Source: Bacteroides sp. (GTDB taxonomy: Bacteria; Bacteroidota; Bacteroidia; Bacteroidales; Bacteroidaceae). From it: 64,000 nt of DNA. Positions 42,721 to 51,099 of the stretch are shown piece by piece. A model generated the notes under the pieces. The model searched no databases. It saw nothing but the letters and a program-made list of their open reading frames with translations, and had not been told where the DNA came from. The stretch is from contig NZ_JAQVBV010000002.1 in assembly GCF_028690125.1 (NCBI RefSeq), forward strand, positions 248,001-312,000. The letters run 5' to 3'. The translations under genes and the position numbers were made by a program. Each line of letters starts with the position of its first letter. Within the stretch, counting starts at the first letter, position 1.

Positions 42721-45369
42721 ATGGCAAGCAAAATTATTTTTTCAACAAAAAGAAGCAGAATTAAGATAGCTCTTGGAATATTGCTATGCTTCTCATCGTT
42801 ATCAGCACAAGAAATGCAAGATACGATTATCGCTAATTTCAATATCCGGGAAAACATACCGAACGAAAAGTTATATCTACACTTGGACAAACCTTATTAT
42901 GGAGCAGGTGAAAAAATATGGTTCAAAGGATATCTTGTAAATGCTACTACACATCAAGATAATTCTAAGAGCAACTTCATCATTACAGAACTTATTAATC
43001 GTTCCGATTCTGTTTTGGAACGCAGAAAGGTCCGACGTGATTCTTTGGGGTTTCATAATGCTTTTACATTGCCCGCTACTCTCCCTGCGGGAGATTATTA
43101 TCTTCGAGGATATAGTACCTGGATGTTAAATGAAGATCCGGACTTTATATATTCGTGTAACCTGAAAATTGGTAATTCCATTGACAATACCATTATTTCA
43201 ACCATTGAATACCAAAAGGAGGATGAGACGCATTACACTGCAAAAATAAAATTTACCAGCAATGTGCAAGAATCTTTTATTAACACCAATGTTCGTTATC
43301 GCTACATTGAAAACGGAAAAGTAAAAGATAAAGGAAAAAAACAGACTGACTCAAAGGGGATAATGTCTATTTCTCTTCCCGACTTGAAACCAAATGCTAA
43401 CCGCAGCATTGAAGTAGTATTTGACGACCCACAATATATTTATAAAAAAACATTCTATCTACCCGTCTTTGGAAATGATTTCGATGTTACTTTCTTCCCG
43501 GAGGGTGGTGCTTTGCTTGCCGTTCCTCATCAAAATGTAGCCTTTAAAGCACAGGGATCAGATGGCTTTTCCAAAGAAGTAGAGGGTACTCTTTTTAATT
43601 CAAAAGGTGATACCTTAAGCTCTTTCCGTTCAGAGCATGACGGAATGGGAGTTTTTACATTGAGTACTATTGCTCCTGATGCTTATTATGCCATGATCAA
43701 GACCAGTGACGGAATCAAGAAACGATTCAATCTTCCGACTGTAGAAGAAAAAGGAATTGCTCTTTCTATGACACATCGCCGCGATGACATACGTTTTGAA
43801 ATTCAAAAAACAGAAACTACCGAATGGCCCCAAAAACTATTTTTAGTGGCACATACCCGGGAAAAGCTAGCTATCTTACAACCAATCAATCCAACCAATA
43901 CTTTCGGAAGAATGAACGACAGTTTATTTCAAGAAGGGATTACTCATTTTCTATTGATTGACGGACATGGTAACACACTTAGCGAACGGCTAATTTTCAT
44001 CCCTGACAGAAAATCGGGGCAATGGCAGATTCTTGCAGACAAACCATCTTATGGAAAAAAAGAAAAAGTATCTCTGCAAATTTCAGCTAAAGACTATAAT
44101 AACAATCCTATTGCTGGTAGTTTCTCTATTAGTATTACAGACCGACAGAAAGTTCAGCCCGATTCTCTCGCAGATAATATTTTATCTAATCTATTACTAA
44201 CTTCTGATTTGAAAGGATATGTAGAAAATCCCGGATATTATTTCCTTAACCAAGATTTCAAAACTCTTCGTGCACTGGACTTTTTAATGATGACACACGG
44301 ATGGAGAAGACATATTCTCAAAAATCTTCGCATTCCCCCTTCATTAAATTTCAAAAATTATATAGAACAAGGACAAACGATTAGTGGACGAATCAGAGGT
44401 TTCTTTGGCAATAACGTAAAAAAGGGACCTATTTACGCTTTAGCACCCAAAGAAAATATATTTTCAACCACAACCAGTGACGAAATGGGAGAATTTGTCA
44501 TCAACACATCATTCAAAGACAGTACTACGTTTGTTGTCCAAGCACGTACCCAAAAGGGATCCCCTGCAGTTGAGATCGAAATGGATACTCTCCAATATCC
44601 AACTATATACCATAAGAGTCCCTTCTACAAAGGAATGCCCACTTTAATGCAAGATTATCTGCTCAATACCCGCGATCAATATTACACGGAAGGAGGTATG
44701 CGTGTTTATAATCTCAAAGAAGTTCTCATAACTGCCAAACGTGAAAGGCCCAGTTCTAAAAGTATCTATACAGGTGGTATCAACACCTATACTCTTGAAG
44801 GAGACAGGCTAAAACAATATGCAGGACGCACCGCTTACGATATTGCCATCACCCTTCCGGGTGTTACCGTATCGAATGGAAGTGAATTGCATATCCGTAA
44901 TAATGCCGATCAACCGGCAATCGTTATCAACGACATCATTTATGAAAATGACAATTATATATTAAAAGATATTTTTGCCGATAACATATCGAGCATAAGC
45001 CTCCTTCGAGAAACAGATACAATGATTCTGGGTCCTCGTGCCGCAGCAGGTGCCATTGTCATAACTCTTAAAGATCCGAAAGACATTCCAAGCAAACCTG
45101 TGCCGGGAATTACGACCTATAATCCATTAGGATACTGTAATACGGTAGAATTCTACCATCCGACTTACGCCTTTCCTGAAAAAGCGGATATCGAGAAATT
45201 AGATTTACGGACTACTATCTATTGGAATCCATCTTTACAACTGGATGAAGAAGGAAAAGCTACAATTGAATACTATACATCAGATAGTAAAGGCCCCCAG
45301 AATATTATCATCGAAGGTGTGGATAAAAATGGAAAAGCTTGCCGTGTACAACAGACGATCAATAAATAA
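42721..45369 (+). CDS. large MG2 and TonB-plug-domain surface protein
   Basis: An 882-residue secreted protein (signal ending SSLSA; start ATG 42721 chosen because the upstream frame overlaps the permease gene). The N-terminal third carries a macroglobulin-type MG2 domain (NEKLYLHLDKPYYGAGEKIWFKGYL and LPAGDYYLRGYSTWML). Beta-sandwich domains follow. At ~residues 690-790 there is a TonB-receptor plug (TAYDIAITLPGVTV, AAAGAIVITLKD), but no outer-membrane barrel follows. Such MG2-plus-plug proteins are known in Bacteroidetes but poorly understood. It directly follows the MacB-like permease, which suggests that the transporter, the DUF4836 lipoprotein and this protein form an envelope module. 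Confidence 0.85.
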   Translation: MASKIIFSTKRSRIKIALGILLCFSSLSAQEMQDTIIANFNIRENIPNEKLYLHLDKPYYGAGEKIWFKGYLVNATTHQDNSKSNFIITELINRSDSVLERRKVRRDSLGFHNAFTLPATLPAGDYYLRGYSTWMLNEDPDFIYSCNLKIGNSIDNTIISTIEYQKEDETHYTAKIKFTSNVQESFINTNVRYRYIENGKVKDKGKKQTDSKGIMSISLPDLKPNANRSIEVVFDDPQYIYKKTFYLPVFGNDFDVTFFPEGGALLAVPHQNVAFKAQGSDGFSKEVEGTLFNSKGDTLSSFRSEHDGMGVFTLSTIAPDAYYAMIKTSDGIKKRFNLPTVEEKGIALSMTHRRDDIRFEIQKTETTEWPQKLFLVAHTREKLAILQPINPTNTFGRMNDSLFQEGITHFLLIDGHGNTLSERLIFIPDRKSGQWQILADKPSYGKKEKVSLQISAKDYNNNPIAGSFSISITDRQKVQPDSLADNILSNLLLTSDLKGYVENPGYYFLNQDFKTLRALDFLMMTHGWRRHILKNLRIPPSLNFKNYIEQGQTISGRIRGFFGNNVKKGPIYALAPKENIFSTTTSDEMGEFVINTSFKDSTTFVVQARTQKGSPAVEIEMDTLQYPTIYHKSPFYKGMPTLMQDYLLNTRDQYYTEGGMRVYNLKEVLITAKRERPSSKSIYTGGINTYTLEGDRLKQYAGRTAYDIAITLPGVTVSNGSELHIRNNADQPAIVINDIIYENDNYILKDIFADNISSISLLRETDTMILGPRAAAGAIVITLKDPKDIPSKPVPGITTYNPLGYCNTVEFYHPTYAFPEKADIEKLDLRTTIYWNPSLQLDEEGKATIEYYTSDSKGPQNIIIEGVDKNGKACRVQQTINK

Positions 45370-45414
45370 CCTAAAAACATAGATACAGGAACGCCTTTGT
45401 ATCAGATAATTTCG

Positions 45415-45422
45415 TAATTTTG
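45415..45422 (+). promoter_or_regulatory. Bacteroides -7 element of miaA, TAATTTTG
   Basis: Exact -7 match, 24 bp before ATG 45447. Confidence 0.6.
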
Positions 45423-45446
45423 CCCGACATTTTAAAGAATGAAACT

Positions 45447-46367
45447 ATGCCGGACTATGATTTAATTGCCATACTCGGACCCACGGCTTCGGGCAAAACA
45501 CCATTTGCCACTGCTCTGGCTCACAAATTAAATACGGAAATTATCAGTGCCGACTCCCGTCAGATATACAGGGGGATGGACTTAGGTACCGGAAAAGACC
45601 TAGCCGATTATACTATTAACGGACATACCATCCCTTATCACTTGATTGACATCGCTGACCCCGGATATAAATATAATGTCTTCGAATATCAACGGGATTT
45701 TCTGGTTTCTTACGATTCTATCAAACAAAAAGGTTGCCTCCCCGTTTTATGTGGAGGAACAGGTATGTATCTGGAAGCAGTACTGAAAGGCTATAAGCTG
45801 ATGCCTGTTCCCGAAGACCCGCAGTTGCGTGCCCGTTTGTCCAATTATTCTCTAGAAGAATTGACAAATATGTTAAGTCAATACAAGACTTTGCATAATT
45901 CTACGGACGTGGATACCGTGAAACGTGCTATCCGTGCCATAGAAATTGAAGAGTATTATGCTGCTCATTTGGTTCCCGAACGGGAATTTCCAAAACTGAA
46001 CAGCCTTATAATTGGAGTAGACATTGATCGTGAACTACGTCGCCAAAAGATTACCCGCCGATTGAAACAACGATTGGACGAAGGAATGGTGGAAGAAGTA
46101 AGACAATTGATTACACAAGGAATTTCACCGGACGATCTGATTTATTATGGATTGGAATACAAATACCTGACATTGTATGTCATAGGAAAGATAACTTATG
46201 AAGAGATGTTCACGGGATTGGAAACAGCTATTCATCAGTTTGCAAAACGTCAGATGACTTGGTTCCGTGGTATGGAACGCAGAGGATTTACCATTCATTG
46301 GATTAGTGCTGAACTACCTATGGAAGAAAAGATAGCCTTTGTGTTAGATAAACTGCAAGAGATTTAG
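45447..46367 (+). CDS. miaA: tRNA dimethylallyltransferase
   Basis: A 306-residue enzyme that adds an isopentenyl group to A37 of tRNAs reading UNN codons. The P loop is GPTASGKT; other conserved parts are ISADSRQIYRGMDLGTGK, YHLIDI, LPVLCGGTGMYLEAVLKGY and the tRNA-binding end QFAKRQMTWFRGM. After GKT the residue is Pro rather than the more common Ser/Ala. I begin at ATG 45447, since the ATG at 45420 falls inside the promoter. Bacteroides often carries two miaA paralogues, and this may be either. Confidence 0.93.
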   Translation: MPDYDLIAILGPTASGKTPFATALAHKLNTEIISADSRQIYRGMDLGTGKDLADYTINGHTIPYHLIDIADPGYKYNVFEYQRDFLVSYDSIKQKGCLPVLCGGTGMYLEAVLKGYKLMPVPEDPQLRARLSNYSLEELTNMLSQYKTLHNSTDVDTVKRAIRAIEIEEYYAAHLVPEREFPKLNSLIIGVDIDRELRRQKITRRLKQRLDEGMVEEVRQLITQGISPDDLIYYGLEYKYLTLYVIGKITYEEMFTGLETAIHQFAKRQMTWFRGMERRGFTIHWISAELPMEEKIAFVLDKLQEI

Positions 46368-46375
46368 TATCTTTG
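46368..46375 (+). promoter_or_regulatory. Bacteroides -7 element of the lipid kinase gene, TATCTTTG
   Basis: Exact -7 match that abuts the miaA stop codon, 21 bp before ATG 46397. Confidence 0.6.
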
Positions 46376-46396
46376 TCGGATATTTATTAGTTTTAT

Positions 46397-47323
46397 ATGA
46401 GTGTAGAACCAGGAAAATGGGGAGTGATTTACAACCCTAAAGCCGGTACCCGCAAGGTACAGAAGCGTTGGAAAGAGATCAAGGAGTATATGGACGGCAA
46501 AGGTGTCAATTATGACTATGTACAATCCGAAGGTTTCGGTTCAGTGGAACGCCTAGCTAAAATCCTAGCTAATAATGGTTATCGTACCATTGTTATTGTA
46601 GGTGGTGACGGTGCTCTGAACGATGCTATCAATGGTATTATGCTTTCTGATGCTGAAGATAAGGACAATATTGCCATCGGAATCATTCCTAATGGTATCG
46701 GAAATGACTTTGCCAAGTATTGGGGACTTACTACCGAATATAAAACAGCCGTAGATTGTATCATCAACCACCGCCTAAAAAAGATAGATGTTGGTTATTG
46801 CTCTTATTATGATGGTACAGAGCACCAACTTCGTTATTTCCTCAATGCTGTCAATATCGGGTTAGGTGCACGAATCGTAAAAATCACAGATCAGACCAAA
46901 CGCTTCTGGGGGGTTAAATTCCTGTCGTATTTAGCTGCTCTATTCTCTCTGATATTCGAACGGAAGCTTTATCGGATGCATTTGCGAATCAATGACGAAC
47001 ATATTCGCGGACGTATCATGACTGTATGTGTAGGAAGTGCCTGGGGATGGGGGCAAACGCCTAGTGCCGTACCTTATAATGGTTGGTTAGATGTATCTGT
47101 CATTTACCGTCCCGAATTTTTGCAAATTATTTCAGGATTATGGATGCTGATTCAGGGAAGAATCCTGAACCACAAAATGGTTAAAAGTTATCGAACCCGG
47201 AAAGTTAAAGTACTGCGGGCGCAGAATGCTGCTGTAGATTTGGATGGTCGCATCATACCAAAATTTTTCCCATTAGAAATAGGAGTACTTTTGGAAAAGA
47301 TAACATTGATTATTCCTAAATAA
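46397..47323 (+). CDS. diacylglycerol/lipid kinase family protein
   Basis: A 308-residue soluble lipid kinase of the DAGK_cat fold. The N-terminal YNPKAGTRKV and the nucleotide motif IVVGGDGALNDAINGI (GGDGT with Ala for Thr) are visible, as is NGIGNDFAKYWGL and C-terminal IYRPEFL / AAVDLDGR. It phosphorylates a membrane lipid such as diacylglycerol or a related alcohol; the substrate is unresolved. It precedes kdsA, another envelope-lipid gene, but each has its own promoter. Confidence 0.88.
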   Translation: MSVEPGKWGVIYNPKAGTRKVQKRWKEIKEYMDGKGVNYDYVQSEGFGSVERLAKILANNGYRTIVIVGGDGALNDAINGIMLSDAEDKDNIAIGIIPNGIGNDFAKYWGLTTEYKTAVDCIINHRLKKIDVGYCSYYDGTEHQLRYFLNAVNIGLGARIVKITDQTKRFWGVKFLSYLAALFSLIFERKLYRMHLRINDEHIRGRIMTVCVGSAWGWGQTPSAVPYNGWLDVSVIYRPEFLQIISGLWMLIQGRILNHKMVKSYRTRKVKVLRAQNAAVDLDGRIIPKFFPLEIGVLLEKITLIIPK

Positions 47324-47378
47324 GGCGTAAATAGAGTGAAATGAATCTATCAGTTTTGTCTCATAAATAGAAAGACTG

Positions 47379-47386
47379 TAATTTTG
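47379..47386 (+). promoter_or_regulatory. Bacteroides -7 element of kdsA, TAATTTTG
   Basis: Exact -7 match, 25 bp before ATG 47412. It probably also drives the two M16 peptidase genes. Confidence 0.6.
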
Positions 47387-47411
47387 TAATTCATAATTTG
47401 TAAATACTATA

Positions 47412-48215
47412 ATGCTAGAACTCAAAAACAATCCTGCTAATAATTTCTTTCTGTTAGCAGGTCCATGTGTAATAGAAGGCGAAGATATGGCAATGCGTAT
47501 TGCAGAGCGTGTCGTTAAAATCACTGAATCACTGAAGATTCCTTACGTATTTAAAGGATCGTACCGCAAAGCAAACCGCTCACGGTTGGATTCTTTTATG
47601 GGTATCGGTGATGAAAAAGCACTCAAAATTCTGAAAAAGGTACATGATACCTTTGGCATTCCTACCGTAACCGACATTCACGCTGCGGATGAAGCAGAAA
47701 TGGCAGCCGAATATGTAGATGTACTCCAAATTCCGGCTTTTCTATGTCGCCAAACTGACTTGTTAGTAGCAGCAGCCGATACAGGAAAAATAATCAATAT
47801 CAAGAAAGGTCAATTCCTATCTCCCAACGCCATGAAATTTGCCGCAGACAAGGTAGTTGAAGCAGGAAATAAAAATGTGATGCTAACCGAACGCGGTACT
47901 ACTTTCGGTTATCAGGATTTAGTAGTAGACTATCGTGGTATTCCGGAAATGCAGTCATTTGGTTATCCGGTCATTCTGGATGTCACTCATTCTTTGCAAC
48001 AGCCTAATCAGACTAGCGGTGTGACAGGCGGTATGCCACAATTGATAGAAACCGTTGCGAAAGCAGGGATTGCCGTAGGTGCTGACGGACTATTCATTGA
48101 AACTCATGAGCACCCGGAAGTAGCCAAAAGCGATGGAGCTAATATGTTAAGATTAGACCTATTGGAAGGATTATTGACCAAATTGGTCAGGATACGGGAA
48201 GCTATTCAATCGTAA
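47412..48215 (+). CDS. kdsA: 3-deoxy-8-phosphooctulonate synthase
   Basis: A 267-residue DAHP-synthase-fold enzyme condensing arabinose-5-phosphate and phosphoenolpyruvate into Kdo-8-phosphate for the lipopolysaccharide core. Conserved: LAGPCVIEGEDMAMRIAERV, FKGSYRKANRSRLDSFMG, TDIHAADEAEMAAEYVDVLQIPAFLCRQTDLL, LTERGTTFGYQDLVVDYRG and DVTHSLQQPNQTSGVTGG. The metal-ligand Cys at the start of the strand (PCVIEG) points to a metal-dependent form. The M16 peptidase gene follows 21 bp later. Confidence 0.97.
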   Translation: MLELKNNPANNFFLLAGPCVIEGEDMAMRIAERVVKITESLKIPYVFKGSYRKANRSRLDSFMGIGDEKALKILKKVHDTFGIPTVTDIHAADEAEMAAEYVDVLQIPAFLCRQTDLLVAAADTGKIINIKKGQFLSPNAMKFAADKVVEAGNKNVMLTERGTTFGYQDLVVDYRGIPEMQSFGYPVILDVTHSLQQPNQTSGVTGGMPQLIETVAKAGIAVGADGLFIETHEHPEVAKSDGANMLRLDLLEGLLTKLVRIREAIQS

Positions 48216-48236
48216 CAAATTGCACGCCAACACACT

Positions 48237-51056
48237 ATGAAACAGCTTTTATTACTCTTAACACTAATAGCTTGTTGCAGTTTTCAGCAGATAACGGCAC
48301 AGCAATCGGCATCGCTCCCTATCGATCCCGATGTACGCATGGGCAAGCTAAGTAACGGGCTGACTTATTATATTCAAAGAAATATCTTTGCCACAAACCG
48401 GGCCGACTTCTTCATCGCACAAAAAGTAGGCTCCATACAGGAAGAAAGCAATCAACTGGGTTTAGCGCATTTCCTGGAACATATGTGTTTCAACGGTACG
48501 ACCCATTTCCCAGGTGGTGGTTTAAAACAATACTTAGAGCGCATCGGAGTTAAATTTGGAGAGAACCTCAATGCTTATACTTCTGTAGACGAAACGGTAT
48601 ACAATATTTGCAATGTCCCGGTCAATACACCGGGGGCTATAGACTCCTGTCTGATGATCTTACACGACTGGAGCAATGGCCTTACCTTAGATCCTGTAGA
48701 AATCAATAAGGAACGTGGAGTCATTAACGAAGAATGGCGTACACGAATGAATGCTATGCAACGCCTTCAGGAGAAAATGTTGCCGGTTATGTTTCCCGGA
48801 ACCAAGTACGCGACTTGTTTTCCGATCGGAACTATGGAAGTAGTGATGAACTTCAAGCCACAAGCACTCAGAGATTATTATGAAAAGTGGTATCGCCCCG
48901 ACTTACAAGGTATTATCATTGTAGGAGACATCCTTGTAGATGATACAGAAGCGCAGATCAAAAGGATCTTCGCAGATATTCCCGCACAGCCAAACCCAGC
49001 CAAACGGGAGTACTACCCTGTCAATGATAATAAAGAACCTATCATATTCATCGGCAAAGATAAAGAGCAATCATCTGTACAGGCTTTCATCTATAATAAA
49101 CATGAAGCAACACCCGACGATCAGAAAAACAGCATGGACTATTTGGCAAAAAGCTATTCCAGTTACATGATCACCTGTATGCTCAATCAACGCCTGAACG
49201 AACTCTTACAGAAAGCAAATCCTCCTTTTGTAGAAGCTTCGGTATTCGAAGATAACTTCATTGTCGCTAAAACCAAACAAACGTTTACCGGTATGGTAGG
49301 CTGTGCCGAAGGCTCGATAGAACAGGGATTTAGAACATTACTAAGAGAAATGGAACGTGCCCGCCGTTTCGGCTTCACCGAGAACGAGTATAACCGTGCC
49401 CGGACTAACTACCTGCAAGGATGGGAAAGAGCATACAACGAACGTGATAAACGAAAGAACGCAGAATTAACCAATCAATGCATCCGCCATTTCCTGGATC
49501 AAGAACCTCTGTTAGGTATCGAAAACCAATTTAAGATATTCAGCCAAATCGCTTCCGGCGTTACAGTAGGAATGCTGAACGACATGATGAAAAAGCTTAT
49601 TACAGACACCAATCAGGCAGTGGCTATTTTTGCACCAGAGAAAAACGGTTTATCGCTACCCACAAAGGAATCTATCAAGAAATTATTAGAAGAAGTGAAA
49701 AAAGAAGAACTCACTCCTTATGAAGACAAGCACGTGAGTAAGTCTTTGATAAAAGAAATTCCAAAAGGTGGCAAAATCATATCAGAAACTATAGAACCGA
49801 TTTTTGGGACTACCTTGCTGACTCTGTCCAATGGGGTTAAAGTCATGATTAAGAATACAAATTTTAAGGCTGATGAAATACTGATGAAAGGCGTCAGTCT
49901 CGGAGGAAGTTCTCTGTTCCCCGATTCGGAGATTGCCAACATCAATTTCATGCAATCTGCAGGAGTCGGAGGATTAGGAGATCTCAACGCCATTGACATT
50001 GGAAAGATTTTAACGGGTAAACAAGCTACCGCAGGTTATAATATAACCAACAATACAGAGTATGTAGATGGTAATTGTGCTCCTAAAGACTTTGAGACGA
50101 TGTTGCAGCTTGCTTACCTGATTTTCACGGCAATCCGACAAGATGATGAAGCATTCGCCTCCTACAAGGAACGTTGCAGGGAGTCTTTGTTAAATCAGGA
50201 AATGGATCCGGGAATAGCATTTTACGACAGCATTAATTATGCAATAAAAAAAGGTCATCCCCGTACGCAACGCTTTAACTCGCAAATGCTTACTCGAACA
50301 GACTACAATAAAATATTAGCGATGCATCGCGACCGTTATAAAGATGCCAGCGATTTTACTTTTATTTTTATCGGTAATGTCGATACTGAAAAGATGAAGC
50401 CTTTGATAGCTACTTATTTAGGAGCTCTTCCTTCTATAAATAGAAAGGAAACGTTTTTAGACAACAACGTCAAAAACCGTAAAGGAGTTTACAAGAATAT
50501 ATTCTACAAAAAACAAAATGTTGCCAAAGCTTCCAACTTCATGAGTTTCATTGGAGACTGTTCATACAATCTAAGAAATATGGCCTTATTTGATATGTCC
50601 TGCCAGATACTCAACCTGATTTATACAGAGAAGATACGCGAACAGGAAGGAGGAACCTACGGTGTATTTGTAGGTGGTAATCTTTCCAAATATCCGGAGG
50701 AGATAGTCGGTATGCAGATTAGCTTTGACACATCTCCTACGAAGCGGGAAGCATTGCTGAAGATCATCTATGATGAACTGGAGCAGATATCCAAGGTCGG
50801 TCCGACGCAAGAAAACCTCAACAAAGTAAAAGAGTTTATGCTCAAGAAATATGCTGAAAACTTAAATGATAACGGACTATGGCTGTCATGGATTGATGAA
50901 TACTTGTACACCGGAGTTAATCCAATTGATAATTATGAAGAATTCGTTAAAGGTTTTACAGTGAAAGATGTAGCCGACTTCATTGGAAATTTGATTAAAC
51001 AGAAAAATCAGATAGAGATTTCAATGATCAGTCCGGAAGAAGATAAACCTCAATAG
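48237..51056 (+). CDS. secreted M16 family zinc peptidase (first of tandem pair)
   Basis: A 939-residue pitrilysin-like peptidase with signal peptide MKQLLLLLTLIACCSFQQITA. The inverted zinc motif HxxEH is His78-Phe-Leu-Glu81-His82 in LAHFLEHMCFNGT; the third ligand region is NKERGVINEE. Residues ~30-500 form the active M16 pair. The C-terminal half, which has ~450 residues and no HxxEH, is the inactive pair. Periplasmic M16 proteases trim short peptides. It is followed 43 bp later by a paralogue with the same order. A stretch encoding KWYRPDLQGIIIVGD is almost identical at the DNA level in both copies. Confidence 0.92.
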   Translation: MKQLLLLLTLIACCSFQQITAQQSASLPIDPDVRMGKLSNGLTYYIQRNIFATNRADFFIAQKVGSIQEESNQLGLAHFLEHMCFNGTTHFPGGGLKQYLERIGVKFGENLNAYTSVDETVYNICNVPVNTPGAIDSCLMILHDWSNGLTLDPVEINKERGVINEEWRTRMNAMQRLQEKMLPVMFPGTKYATCFPIGTMEVVMNFKPQALRDYYEKWYRPDLQGIIIVGDILVDDTEAQIKRIFADIPAQPNPAKREYYPVNDNKEPIIFIGKDKEQSSVQAFIYNKHEATPDDQKNSMDYLAKSYSSYMITCMLNQRLNELLQKANPPFVEASVFEDNFIVAKTKQTFTGMVGCAEGSIEQGFRTLLREMERARRFGFTENEYNRARTNYLQGWERAYNERDKRKNAELTNQCIRHFLDQEPLLGIENQFKIFSQIASGVTVGMLNDMMKKLITDTNQAVAIFAPEKNGLSLPTKESIKKLLEEVKKEELTPYEDKHVSKSLIKEIPKGGKIISETIEPIFGTTLLTLSNGVKVMIKNTNFKADEILMKGVSLGGSSLFPDSEIANINFMQSAGVGGLGDLNAIDIGKILTGKQATAGYNITNNTEYVDGNCAPKDFETMLQLAYLIFTAIRQDDEAFASYKERCRESLLNQEMDPGIAFYDSINYAIKKGHPRTQRFNSQMLTRTDYNKILAMHRDRYKDASDFTFIFIGNVDTEKMKPLIATYLGALPSINRKETFLDNNVKNRKGVYKNIFYKKQNVAKASNFMSFIGDCSYNLRNMALFDMSCQILNLIYTEKIREQEGGTYGVFVGGNLSKYPEEIVGMQISFDTSPTKREALLKIIYDELEQISKVGPTQENLNKVKEFMLKKYAENLNDNGLWLSWIDEYLYTGVNPIDNYEEFVKGFTVKDVADFIGNLIKQKNQIEISMISPEEDKPQ

Positions 51057-51099
51057 ATATGTATCACATAAACTATAATATTTTTTTAAACAATAGAAC

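Noticed and set aside
45420..45446. Earlier ATG for miaA
   Set aside because: It lies within the exact -7 promoter box and adds residues not seen in the family.
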